From Aldersonia sp036524855 (lineage in GTDB: Bacteria; Actinomycetota; Actinomycetes; Mycobacteriales; Mycobacteriaceae), in NCBI GenBank assembly GCA_036524855.1, contig DATDBL010000347.1, positions 1 to 28,045 on the forward strand: a DNA stretch of 28,045 nucleotides, in the 5' to 3' direction. The translations under genes and the position numbers were made by a program. Below are positions 7,568 through 16,064 of the stretch, one piece after another. The notes beneath the pieces are model-generated. The model ran no database searches, was not told the DNA's origin, and saw only the letters and a list, made by a program, of their open reading frames with translations. Position 1 is the first letter of the stretch. Every line of letters begins with the position of its first letter.

Positions 7568-8938
7568 ATGACCGAAACCCTGGACCATGTGCGCAACACC
7601 CTCTCCGACGCCCTGATCGAAGACCCGCAGGCGGGTCGCCATCAGGTCCGTCGAGAGGTCTTCACCGACGAGGAGATCTTCGAACTCGAGATGAAGCACA
7701 TCTTCGAGGGCAACTGGGTCTACCTGGCGCACGAGAGCCAGATTCCGAACGTCGGGGACTACTTCACCACCTACATCGGCCGCCAGCCCATCGTGATCAC
7801 CCGCGACAAGGCAGGCGAGCTCAACTGCCTGATCAACGCGTGCAGCCACCGCGGCGCGATGCTGTGCCGGCGCAAGACCGACAACCGCACCACCTTCACC
7901 TGCCCCTTCCACGGCTGGACCTTCAACAACACGGGCAAGCTGCTCAAGGTCAAGGACCCGCGCGGCGCCGGCTACCCCGAGCAGTTCAACACCGAGGGCA
8001 GCCACGACCTCACCAAGGTCGCGCGTTTCGAGAACTACCGCGGCTTCCTGTTCGGCAGCCTCAACCCGGACGTGCCGCCGCTCGAGGAGCACCTCGGTGA
8101 CACCACCAAGATCATCGACATGACGGTCGACCAGTCCCCCGAGGGCCTCGAGGTGCTGCGCGGCGCGTCGACTTACACCTACGACGGCAACTGGAAGCTG
8201 CAGGCGGAGAACGGCGCCGACGGTTACCATGTTTCGGCCGTGCACTGGAACTACGCCGCCACCACTGCCCGCCGCACCGCGGGTGAGTCGGCCAACGAGA
8301 CCAAGGCGATGGACGCCGGCACCTGGGGCAAGCAGGGCGGCGGCTACTACTCCTTCGAGCACGGCCACCTGCTGCTGTGGATGTGGTGGGGCAACCCGGA
8401 GGACCGTCCGCTCTACCCGCGCAAGGACGAACTCGCCGCCGAGTTCGGCGAGAAGAAGGCCGAATTCATGGTCGGGGCGTCGCGCAACCTGTGCCTGTAC
8501 CCGAACGTGTACCTGATGGACCAGTTCTCCTCGCAGATCCGCCACTTGCGGCCCATTTCCGTGGACAAGACCGAGGTGACGATCTACTGCATCGCGCCGA
8601 AGGGCGAGAGCGCCGAGGCCCGCGCCAACCGGATCCGTCAGTACGAGGACTTCTTCAACGCGACCGGCATGGCCACACCGGACGACCTCGAGGAATTCCG
8701 CTCCTGCCAGAAGACCTACCTGGCCACGGCCGCCCCGTGGAACGACATGAGCCGCGGCGCCACGCACCAGCTCAACGGCCCCGACGAGGTCGCCACCGAC
8801 CTCGGCATGAAGCGGATCCTCTCCAGCGGTGCCCGCACCGAGGACGAGGGCCTGTACCCGATCCAGCACGGCTATTGGCTCGAGCAGATGAACAAGGCCG
8901 TCAGCTCCGAATCGGCAGCCGCCGAAGAACCCAAGTGA
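7568..8938 (+). CDS. benA: Benzoate 1,2-dioxygenase, large (alpha) subunit
   Basis: The 456-residue catalytic subunit of the ring-hydroxylating oxygenase that adds O2 to benzoate, giving the cis-1,2-dihydrodiol (2-hydro-1,2-dihydroxybenzoate). The Rieske [2Fe-2S] ligands are C92-x-H94 and C112-xx-H115. The mononuclear-iron motif has D218 (electron-bridging Asp) and ligands H221 and H226, with a third carboxylate likely near D372/D373. Length and motifs fit BenA/XylX. The ATG at 7568 follows GGAGGA at good spacing; the frame continues open to 5900 upstream but that is antisense to pucR. It is the first gene of the ben operon, followed after 13 bp by benB. Toluate dioxygenase (XylX) is the main alternative, but the linked BenK, BenE and LuxR-type regulator favour benzoate. 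Confidence 0.96.
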   Translation: MTETLDHVRNTLSDALIEDPQAGRHQVRREVFTDEEIFELEMKHIFEGNWVYLAHESQIPNVGDYFTTYIGRQPIVITRDKAGELNCLINACSHRGAMLCRRKTDNRTTFTCPFHGWTFNNTGKLLKVKDPRGAGYPEQFNTEGSHDLTKVARFENYRGFLFGSLNPDVPPLEEHLGDTTKIIDMTVDQSPEGLEVLRGASTYTYDGNWKLQAENGADGYHVSAVHWNYAATTARRTAGESANETKAMDAGTWGKQGGGYYSFEHGHLLLWMWWGNPEDRPLYPRKDELAAEFGEKKAEFMVGASRNLCLYPNVYLMDQFSSQIRHLRPISVDKTEVTIYCIAPKGESAEARANRIRQYEDFFNATGMATPDDLEEFRSCQKTYLATAAPWNDMSRGATHQLNGPDEVATDLGMKRILSSGARTEDEGLYPIQHGYWLEQMNKAVSSESAAAEEPK

Positions 8939-8951
8939 GGACGACGACATC

Positions 8952-9455
8952 ATGACGACCGCACTGGAATTGACCCAGACCGACATCGAGGCGTTCCTCT
9001 ACAAGGAGGCCCGCCTGCTCGACGACCGCGAGTTCGAGGCGTGGCTCGAGTGCTACCACCCGCAGGCCGAGTACTGGATGCCCGCATGGGACGACAACGG
9101 CGAACTCACCACCGACCCGCAGCGCGAGATCTCGCTGATCTACTACCCGAACCGAGGCGGGCTCGAGGACCGGGTGTTCCGCATCCGCACCGACCGTTCG
9201 TCGGCGACCTCGCTGCCCGAACCGCGCACCGGCCACAACATCACCAACGTCGAGGTGCTCGACCGCCGCGACGGCGAGATCGACCTGCGCCACAATTGGG
9301 TGTCGCTGTACTTCCGCTACAACACCACCGACATCTACTACGGCACGACCTTCGTCACGCTCGACGTCACCGGGCCCGCACCGCTGATCCGCAAGCGCAA
9401 GATCGTACTGAAGAACGACTACATCCACCACATCATCGACGTCTACGTCATTTAG
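8952..9455 (+). CDS. benB: Benzoate 1,2-dioxygenase, small (beta) subunit
   Basis: A 167-residue beta subunit of the aromatic-ring-hydroxylating dioxygenase, which forms the structural core of the alpha3beta3 oxygenase and holds no metal. It has the SnoaL/cystatin-like cone fold pattern: an N-terminal helix with the conserved LYKEARLLDDREFEAWL stretch (residues 16-32), then strands with YWMP and RTGHNITNV. The C-terminus (IIDVYVI) is typical. The start at 8952 has GAGGA about 10 bases upstream, overlapping the benA stop, so the genes are tightly coupled. It lies between benA and benC as in all benABCD operons. Confidence 0.95.
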   Translation: MTTALELTQTDIEAFLYKEARLLDDREFEAWLECYHPQAEYWMPAWDDNGELTTDPQREISLIYYPNRGGLEDRVFRIRTDRSSATSLPEPRTGHNITNVEVLDRRDGEIDLRHNWVSLYFRYNTTDIYYGTTFVTLDVTGPAPLIRKRKIVLKNDYIHHIIDVYVI

Positions 9456-9489
9456 CCCAAACGAGAAAGCCCGAAAGGAAGCACAGCCC

Positions 9490-11088
9490 ATGAGCTTTCA
9501 AGTGGCATTGAGTTTCGAAGACGGGGTCACCCGCTTCATCAAGGTCAATCCGAACGAGACGGTCGCGGACGCGTCGTACAAGGCCCGGATCAACATCCCG
9601 CTCGACTGCCGCGACGGCGCGTGCGGTACGTGTAAGGCGTTCTGCGAATCGGGCAGCTACGACGCCGGCGACTACATCGAGGAGGCGCTGACCGACGAGG
9701 AGGCCGAGCAGGGCTTCTGCCTGCCGTGCCAGATGGTTCCGGAGTCGGACCTGGTGGTGCAGATCGCGACCACATCCGACGTCGCAAAGACGGCCGCGGC
9801 GACCTACTCGGCGACGATCACCGACCTGCAGCGCTTCTCGAAGTCGGTCGTCGGGTTCACCGTCGCGATCCCGAACCGCCACGATCTGGTGTTCCTGCCC
9901 GGGCAGTACGTGAACATCACCGTGCCGGGGACGGACTCCACCCGCTCGTACTCCTTCAGCACCGGCCCCACCGACTCGCAGCTGTCGTTCCTGGTGAAGA
10001 TCACCGAGGGCGGCCTGATGTCGGAATACCTGCGCGACCGCGCACAGGTCGGCGACGAACTGCAGTTCACCGGCCCGTTCGGCAGCTTCTTCCTGCGTGA
10101 GCGCAAGCGCCCGGCCCTCTTGCTCGGCGGCGGCACCGGTCTCGCGCCGCTGATGTCGATCCTCGCGAAGATGCAGACCGAGGACTCCACACTGCCGGCG
10201 CACCTGATCTACGGCGCGACGTTCGACCACGACATCGTCGAACTCGACAAGCTCGACGCCTACACCGGCTCGCTGCCGGCGTTCAGCTACTCCCATGTGG
10301 TGTCGGATCCGGAATCGACCGCGGCCAACAAGGGCTACGTCACGAGCCTGATCGAGCCGCAGCACCTCAACGACGGCGACGTCGACATCTACCTGTGCGG
10401 CCCGCCGCCGATGGTGGAAGCGGTGCGCAAGTACCTCGACGACAACAAGATCAGCCCGGCGAACTTCTACTTCGAGAAGTTCAACACCTCGGCCACCGGC
10501 GCCGCACCGGCCGCGCCGGCGCCCACCGAGGCCGAGGTCGCCGCAGCCGAGAAGGCCGCCGAGGCCACCGGCCAGCCGGTGACGCTCGGGGTACCGGCGC
10601 CGCAGCTCGACAACTACGAGATCGGCGAGGAACACCCTCCGGTACAGGAATCCGACGCCCAGTTCGACGCCCGCATGGCGCTCGAACTCGGTGCTCTCGA
10701 GCTCACCATCGGCCGCCTGTCCGAGACCCAGCTCGTCGAGTACCGCATCCTCGCGGAGGCCTCCACGGCCTCGATCGAGAAGGACCGGTTCACCGACGCG
10801 CCGGGATTCACCGACACGAACGCCGCGTTCCACGAGTTCCTGTTCCGGTGCTGCGCGAATCCGGTGCTGCTCGAGGCCTACAACCGGCTCGAGGTGACCC
10901 AGCTGATGCAACGGGTGCTGCGCACCGCGCAGTGGGTGCACGAGGACGTCCCTCACGATCACCTCGGGATCGTCGAGGCGTTCGAGCGTGGCGACCGGGC
11001 GGCCGCCCGCGACATCATCGTCAGCCATGCCGAGCATGCGAAGGCGACCATGCGCCGTGCCATTCAGGACAGCGCGGTCACGACGTGA
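9490..11088 (+). CDS. benC: Benzoate dioxygenase reductase BenC with C-terminal FCD domain fusion
   Basis: A 532-residue protein, about 190 residues longer than the proteobacterial BenC type. Residues 1-95 are a plant-type [2Fe-2S] ferredoxin (C40, C45, C48, C80). Residues about 103-205 bind FAD (RSYS at 152-155). Residues about 206-331 bind NADH (GGGTGLAP 213-220, CGPPPM 303-308). BenC normally ends at the FYFEKF-like segment (326-331). Here an Ala/Pro/Glu-rich linker (332-370) leads into an all-helical FCD domain (about 390-525), the ligand-binding domain of FadR/GntR regulators. It has NAAFH (N444-H448), ANP, H491 before a GD-containing helix (501-502) and H513. No winged helix accompanies it. 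The reductase passes electrons from NADH to BenAB; the FCD role is unknown and may be ligand sensing or oligomerisation. The stop overlaps the benD start. Confidence 0.94.
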   Translation: MSFQVALSFEDGVTRFIKVNPNETVADASYKARINIPLDCRDGACGTCKAFCESGSYDAGDYIEEALTDEEAEQGFCLPCQMVPESDLVVQIATTSDVAKTAAATYSATITDLQRFSKSVVGFTVAIPNRHDLVFLPGQYVNITVPGTDSTRSYSFSTGPTDSQLSFLVKITEGGLMSEYLRDRAQVGDELQFTGPFGSFFLRERKRPALLLGGGTGLAPLMSILAKMQTEDSTLPAHLIYGATFDHDIVELDKLDAYTGSLPAFSYSHVVSDPESTAANKGYVTSLIEPQHLNDGDVDIYLCGPPPMVEAVRKYLDDNKISPANFYFEKFNTSATGAAPAAPAPTEAEVAAAEKAAEATGQPVTLGVPAPQLDNYEIGEEHPPVQESDAQFDARMALELGALELTIGRLSETQLVEYRILAEASTASIEKDRFTDAPGFTDTNAAFHEFLFRCCANPVLLEAYNRLEVTQLMQRVLRTAQWVHEDVPHDHLGIVEAFERGDRAAARDIIVSHAEHAKATMRRAIQDSAVTT

Positions 11089-11879
11089 GCACACGGGTCT
11101 ATCCGGGACGCTTCGACGACCGGGTGGTCGTCGTGACCGGTGCCGCACAGGGCATCGGTGCGACGGTGGCCACCCGCATCGCGGCCGAGGGCGGCGCCGT
11201 CGTCCTGGTCGACCGCGCCGACCTGGTGCACGACGTGGCGAAACAGTTGCGCGAGAACGGGTTCGCCGCCCACTCGGTGACCGCGGACCTCGAGACGTTC
11301 GACGGTGCGCAGGCAGCGATCGACGAGGCCCGCGCCCAGCACGGCCGACTCGACGTCCTGATCAACAACGTCGGCGGCACCATCTGGGCCAAGCCGTACG
11401 AGCACTACACGCCCGAGCAGATCACCGCAGAGGTGCAGCGTTCGCTGTTCCCGACGCTGTGGACCTGCCGCGCGGTGTTGCCGTACCTGATCGAGCAGCG
11501 TTCCGGGACCATCGTCAACGTCTCCTCGGTCGCGACGCGCGGCGTCAACCGGGTCCCCTACGCCGCCGCCAAGGGCGGGGTGAACGCGATCACCGCGTCG
11601 CTCGCGCTCGAGGTCGCGCAGTACGGTATCCGCGTCGTCGCCACCGCTCCCGGTGGCACCGACGCCCCCGTCCGCCGGGTCGCGCGCGGTCCGGCCGCGC
11701 AGGACGACGCGGAAAAGGCCTGGTATCGGCAGATCGTCGACCAGACCGTCGATTCCTCCCTGCTCAAGCGCTACGGCACGCTCGACGAGCAGGCCGCCGC
11801 CATCACCTTCCTCGCCTCCGACGATGCCTCCTACATCACCGGCACGGTTCTGCCCGTGGCCGGTGGGGATCTCGGCTGA
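11085..11879 (+). CDS. benD: Benzoate cis-dihydrodiol dehydrogenase (SDR)
   Basis: A 264-residue classical short-chain dehydrogenase that oxidises and decarboxylates 1,6-dihydroxycyclohexa-2,4-diene-1-carboxylate to catechol with NAD+. The cofactor motif is TGAAQGIG (18-25), with D43 after the second strand favouring NAD, then NNVGG (94-98), catalytic S147/S148, Y159 and K163, and the C-terminal YITGTVLPVAGG. The start is GTG at 11085, overlapping the benC stop as GTGA. No strong ribosome-binding site is seen, consistent with coupling. The frame is open much further upstream but that overlaps benC. Place in the operon and length match BenD/XylL. Confidence 0.94.
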   Translation: MSTRVYPGRFDDRVVVVTGAAQGIGATVATRIAAEGGAVVLVDRADLVHDVAKQLRENGFAAHSVTADLETFDGAQAAIDEARAQHGRLDVLINNVGGTIWAKPYEHYTPEQITAEVQRSLFPTLWTCRAVLPYLIEQRSGTIVNVSSVATRGVNRVPYAAAKGGVNAITASLALEVAQYGIRVVATAPGGTDAPVRRVARGPAAQDDAEKAWYRQIVDQTVDSSLLKRYGTLDEQAAAITFLASDDASYITGTVLPVAGGDLG

Positions 11880-11905
11880 GTTCCGTCAGCTCGAACTGAA
11901 TTGCA

Positions 11906-11920
11906 GGGCTCGCTGAGCCC
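11906..11920 (+). promoter_or_regulatory. Hairpin between benD and benK
   Basis: GGGCTC-GCT-GAGCCC forms a perfect 6-bp stem in the 82-bp benD-benK gap. There is no T-run after it, so it is more likely an mRNA stability or partial-attenuation element than a full terminator. The gap may let benK be expressed at a different level from benABCD. Confidence 0.35.
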
Positions 11921-11961
11921 GGTCGAGTTCATTTCTCCACTTCACCCCACCTGGAGCACTC

Positions 11962-13356
11962 ATGCCCGCCACCACGTCCACCTATCCCTGGGCCAGTCCC
12001 AAGCACCGCAACACGGTGCACTGGGTCGTCGCGATCGCCGCGATCGCCCTGATCTTCGACGGCTACGACCTGGTCGTCTACGGCACCGTGCTGCCCATCC
12101 TGATGGACGACCCGAGTCACCTCGGTCAGATCTCCGCGGCCCAGGCCGGCCTGCTCGGGTCCTACGCCCTCGTCGGCGTGATGGTCGGCGCCCTCGTCAC
12201 CGGCGCGCTCGGTGACCACCTCGGCCGCCGCAAGATGATGCTCGTCAACATCGCCTGGTTCTCGATCGGCATGGGTGCCGCCGCGATGTCGACGAACATC
12301 ACCATGTTCGGCCTGCTGCGCTTCTTCACCGGCATCGGGGTCGGCGGCCTGGTCGCCACCGCCGGCGCCGTCGTCGCCGAGTTCGCCCCGCCCGGCAAGC
12401 GCAACCTGTACAACGCGATCGTCTACAGCGGTGTCCCCGCCGGCGGCGTGCTGGCGTCGATCCTCGCGATCGGACTCCGGGATCTCATTGGCTGGCGCGG
12501 TCTCTTCTGGGTGGGCGCGCTGCCGATCGTGTTTCTGCTGCCGCTGGCGATCGCCAAGCTGCCCGAATCGCCGAAGTGGCTCGTCGCCCGCGGCAAGGTC
12601 GAGCAGGCGCAACGAGTCTGTGATCGCTTCGGTGTGCCGGTGCCGCACCCGGAGGCTGCGCCGCAAGAGATCGTCACCAAGCAGAAGGTCGGCTTCGCGG
12701 CCCTGGTCACCCGTCGCTACCTCGTCGGCACCGCACTGCTCGGCGTGATGAGCTTCGCGGGCCTGCTGCTCACCTACGGTCTGAACACCTGGCTCCCGAA
12801 GATCATGCAGGACGCCGGGTTCAACGCGAAGGGCTCGCTGTCGTTCCTGCTCGTCCTCAACGGCGGCGCCATCGTCGGCGGCCTCATCGCCTCACGCTTC
12901 GCGGACATCAGCGGACCCAAGCGCGTCATCGTGACGACGTTCGTGCTCGCCTCCTTCGCCCTGGTGCTGCTCACCTTCGGGTTCTCACTGCCCGTCCTGC
13001 TCGCCGCGGTCGCGGTCGCCGGCACCGGCACCATCGGCACCCAGGTGCTGATCTACGGCATGGTCTCGAACTACTACGACAGCGCCGCCCGCGGCGCGGG
13101 TGTCGCCTGGTGCGCGGGCTTCGGCCGGCTCGGCGGAATCTTCGGTCCGCTGATCGGCGGCCTGCTGATCGGCGCAGGGCTGAGCAACGACATCAGCTTC
13201 TACATCTTCGCCGGCATCGCGCTTCTCGGCGCCCTCGTCACCGCCACGGTGCCTCGCTCGCAGCACCACGACACTGAAGTGACGGTGGTCGCGTCCGGCA
13301 ACACTGAAGACACTGGTAACACAGCCACCGATCGCCCCACTACGTTGAAGGGGTGA
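11962..13356 (+). CDS. benK: Benzoate MFS transporter (aromatic acid:H+ symporter family)
   Basis: A 464-residue, 12-helix MFS protein. Helix 1 carries FDGYDLVVYG, the DGxD signature of aromatic acid:H+ symporters (PcaK/BenK), followed by GDHLGRRK in the loop between helices 2 and 3 and SRFADISGPKR in the central half-site. The ATG at 11962 has GGAG 6 bases upstream. The tail after the last helix is hydrophilic, rich in Thr/Asp/Asn, and of no recognised role. It follows benD by 82 bp and its TGA overlaps the benR start as GTGA. Benzoate is inferred as the substrate from context; related aromatic acids such as 4-hydroxybenzoate cannot be excluded. Confidence 0.92.
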   Translation: MPATTSTYPWASPKHRNTVHWVVAIAAIALIFDGYDLVVYGTVLPILMDDPSHLGQISAAQAGLLGSYALVGVMVGALVTGALGDHLGRRKMMLVNIAWFSIGMGAAAMSTNITMFGLLRFFTGIGVGGLVATAGAVVAEFAPPGKRNLYNAIVYSGVPAGGVLASILAIGLRDLIGWRGLFWVGALPIVFLLPLAIAKLPESPKWLVARGKVEQAQRVCDRFGVPVPHPEAAPQEIVTKQKVGFAALVTRRYLVGTALLGVMSFAGLLLTYGLNTWLPKIMQDAGFNAKGSLSFLLVLNGGAIVGGLIASRFADISGPKRVIVTTFVLASFALVLLTFGFSLPVLLAAVAVAGTGTIGTQVLIYGMVSNYYDSAARGAGVAWCAGFGRLGGIFGPLIGGLLIGAGLSNDISFYIFAGIALLGALVTATVPRSQHHDTEVTVVASGNTEDTGNTATDRPTTLKG

Positions 13357-16064
13357 CGAGAGCCACCATGGTGGTCGGCCGCGAACGCGAACTCGCCGAG
13401 CTGGCCCGCCTGCTGGACGAAGCCCGAGCCGGATCCGCCGTGCTCGGGCTCGTGCAGGGCCCGGCGGGCATCGGCAAGTCGACTCTGGTGCGCACCTTCA
13501 CCGCACCACTGCACGATTGGCAGATCCTCGCAGCGACCGGCATGCCATGGGAGACCGACCGCAGGTGGGGCGTGGCCGAGCAACTGCTACGCCGCCCACC
13601 GACGTCGGATCGGCCCGCAGAGGTGGCCGGCGAGTTCGCCGGACTCCTCGGCGGGCCCGCCGTCGTCGCGGTGGACGACGCGCACCACGCCGACCCGGAG
13701 TCGCTGCAGGCGCTGGTCTCCTTCGCCCACCGCGCTCCGAACCACCCGCTGCTCGTGCTGTTGGTGATCCCGGATGCGTTGCCCGACGACATCCCCGAGG
13801 CGTCCGCATCGCTGTTCACCGCGCAATGCGCCAACACGGTGCGGGTACGGCCACTCACCCCCGCCGACGTCGCCGCGCTCGCGCTCGACCGGGCGGGCGT
13901 GGGACTGTCGCCGTGGACCGCCCGCCGATTGTGCGAACACACCCTCGGCAACCCGCGGCCCCTGGTCCAGTTGCTCGATCAGATCCCGCGCTCGCAGTGG
14001 CAGCGTTGGCAGGCCACATTTCCGGCACCGCGGGAGCACGTCGGCGCGGTGCGCCGGGCACTGCATTCCTGCCCGGAACCGGCCCGCGCGCTCGTCGAGG
14101 CGGCCGCGATCCTCGGCACGGACTGCACCCTCGCCGAGGCGGCGGACCTGGCCCGACTCGACGATCCGGTCGGCGCCGTCGACGCCGCCCACGGTGCGGG
14201 CCTGCTCTGGGTGCGCGAGGACCGCGGGATGATGACGGTGGTGCTCGCAGACCCGATGACGCGGGCCGCGATCATCGACGAGACCACACCCGCGCGCCGA
14301 CGCGAATTACATGCGCGCGCGGCCGAATTGACCGAGGACGAGGGTGCGAGGCTGCTGCATCTGGTGTCGGCCACGCCGACCTCCGACGCGGATCTCGCCG
14401 CCGCCCTCGACCGCTACGGTGACCGGCGGGCAGCGGAAGGCGCGTGGTCCGACAGCGCGGAGGCGTTGATCACGGCAAGCCGGATCACCCCCGATCGCGA
14501 GTTGCGGATGCAACGGCTGATTCGGGCGGTCGACGCGTTGACCGGCGCCTCGGACGTGCCGCAGGCGCTGTCGTTCGCGCCGGAACTCGAGGCCGCACCC
14601 AGCCTCCCGATGCGCGACGCCGTGCTCGGTTACATTGCGATTCAGCGTGGTCGCGCGGGGGAGGCGGAGCGACTGCTCACCGATGCGTGGGAGACCATGG
14701 ACGTCGAGCGCGAGCCCCAACTGGCCGCGGTGATCTGCCAGCGGATGGTGCTGCATTCGCTCGCGCAACTGCGCGGTGCCGACCTGGTGCAGTGGGCGGA
14801 CCGCGCGGCCTCGCTGCTCGAATCCTCCGCGCCCGCCGTGGTGGAGTCCTTCGCCATCCGCGGACTGGGGCTGGCCATGACCGGACAGATCGAGGATGCC
14901 CGCAAGTCGTATGCCGAACTGCCCGAATCTATTCGGGTCGGGGCGCAGAACCAGCGGGTCCGGATGGCCGAGGGCTGGCTGGCGCTGCTGCTCGACGACC
15001 CCGAGGCCGCGCGCCCCGCACTCGAGGCCGCAGAGCCCACCGCGGTGCGCGGCGGTTCGATCCGGATCTCGCTGTGGGCACAGGCGTGGCTGGCGCGCAC
15101 TCAGATGACCCTCGGTGCGTGGGACGACGCGCTGCGCACCGTCGATCGGGCGGTCGCCCAACTCGACCTCGCCGGCGTGGTCCTGCTTCGGCCGCTGATC
15201 CATTGGACCGGCGCGCAACTGAACGCACTGCGCGGTGACCGGCGGGCGGCCGAGAAGCATCTGCACCTCGGGCGCGCAGCCTCCGACGACTACCCGATCA
15301 TGCTCGCGCCCGCGTGTATCGCCGCGGGTCAGTACGCCGAGGCCGAGTCCGACTACGGCAGCGTGCTGCGCCACCTCGAGCCCCTGATCCACCTGCGCGA
15401 CCGGGCCTCGCTGGACGAGCCGGGGTGCTGGCCGTGGACCGACCTCTACGGCAATGCGCTCGTCATGACCGGTCGAGTGGACGAGGCCGACGAGTTCCTG
15501 CGCCCGCACGAGGAGTTGGCACTCGCCCGCGGGCACCGCTCGAGCATGGCCCGACTCGGATACGTGCGCGGCCGGATTCACGGCGCCCGCGGCGAGATCG
15601 ACGAGGCTCGGGATTCGTTCGAATCCGCGCTCGACAAGTTGTCGTCGCTGCCGATGCCGTACGCGCGGGCCCGGGTGAACTTCGCCTACGGGCAGACGAT
15701 GCGCCGCGCCGGCCGGCGCCGGGAGGCCGACTCCGTGCTGCGCACCGCGCGCGAACTGTTCACCACGCTCGGCGCGCAGGCCTACGTCGCCCGCTGCGAT
15801 CGAGAGTTGAAGGCCGGCGGGCTCAGGGCCGGAGCCGACGACAGCGCCCGGTCCACGTTGGACGTCACCGCGCTCACCCCCCAGGAGCGGGCGGTGACGA
15901 CGCTGGTGGCGGCCGGCCACACGAACAAGAAGGTCGCCGAGGAGTTGTTTTTGTCCGTGAAAACCGTGCAGTACCACCTCACCCGCGTGTATGCGAAACT
16001 CGGGGTGCGCTCGCGCAGCGAACTGGCCGCCCAGTTCCGCGACCTGGAGCCGGACGCGACGTGA
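13353..16064 (+). CDS. benR: LuxR-family LAL regulator, probable benzoate operon activator
   Basis: A 903-residue large ATP-binding LuxR (LAL, MalT-like) regulator. It begins with a GRERE segment and Walker A GPAGIGKST (36-44), then Walker B VVAVDD (104-109), a long TPR-like helical middle, and a C-terminal LuxR HTH (about 841-895, LTPQERAV to KTVQYHLTRVYAKLGV). LAL proteins are usually inducer-responsive activators. In Corynebacterium glutamicum a LuxR-type BenR is linked to benABCD, benK and benE, which is the basis for the symbol. The GTG at 13353 overlaps the benK stop (GTGA) and is preferred; an ATG at 13368 is a possible alternative starting just before VVGRERE. The gene is inside the operon, so positive autoregulation is likely. 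Confidence 0.92.
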   Translation: MTRATMVVGRERELAELARLLDEARAGSAVLGLVQGPAGIGKSTLVRTFTAPLHDWQILAATGMPWETDRRWGVAEQLLRRPPTSDRPAEVAGEFAGLLGGPAVVAVDDAHHADPESLQALVSFAHRAPNHPLLVLLVIPDALPDDIPEASASLFTAQCANTVRVRPLTPADVAALALDRAGVGLSPWTARRLCEHTLGNPRPLVQLLDQIPRSQWQRWQATFPAPREHVGAVRRALHSCPEPARALVEAAAILGTDCTLAEAADLARLDDPVGAVDAAHGAGLLWVREDRGMMTVVLADPMTRAAIIDETTPARRRELHARAAELTEDEGARLLHLVSATPTSDADLAAALDRYGDRRAAEGAWSDSAEALITASRITPDRELRMQRLIRAVDALTGASDVPQALSFAPELEAAPSLPMRDAVLGYIAIQRGRAGEAERLLTDAWETMDVEREPQLAAVICQRMVLHSLAQLRGADLVQWADRAASLLESSAPAVVESFAIRGLGLAMTGQIEDARKSYAELPESIRVGAQNQRVRMAEGWLALLLDDPEAARPALEAAEPTAVRGGSIRISLWAQAWLARTQMTLGAWDDALRTVDRAVAQLDLAGVVLLRPLIHWTGAQLNALRGDRRAAEKHLHLGRAASDDYPIMLAPACIAAGQYAEAESDYGSVLRHLEPLIHLRDRASLDEPGCWPWTDLYGNALVMTGRVDEADEFLRPHEELALARGHRSSMARLGYVRGRIHGARGEIDEARDSFESALDKLSSLPMPYARARVNFAYGQTMRRAGRRREADSVLRTARELFTTLGAQAYVARCDRELKAGGLRAGADDSARSTLDVTALTPQERAVTTLVAAGHTNKKVAEELFLSVKTVQYHLTRVYAKLGVRSRSELAAQFRDLEPDAT

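Noticed and set aside
7523..8986. 487-codon frame antisense to benA
   Set aside because: It is a shadow of benA with no conserved motifs, and it would cover the benA control region.
9448..11148. 566-codon open frame antisense to benC
   Set aside because: It is low-complexity Arg/Val/Gly shadow translation with no domain; benC on the other strand has full domain structure.
11906..11920. Full operon terminator between benD and benK
   Set aside because: The stem is short, no T-run follows, and the downstream genes belong functionally to the same pathway.
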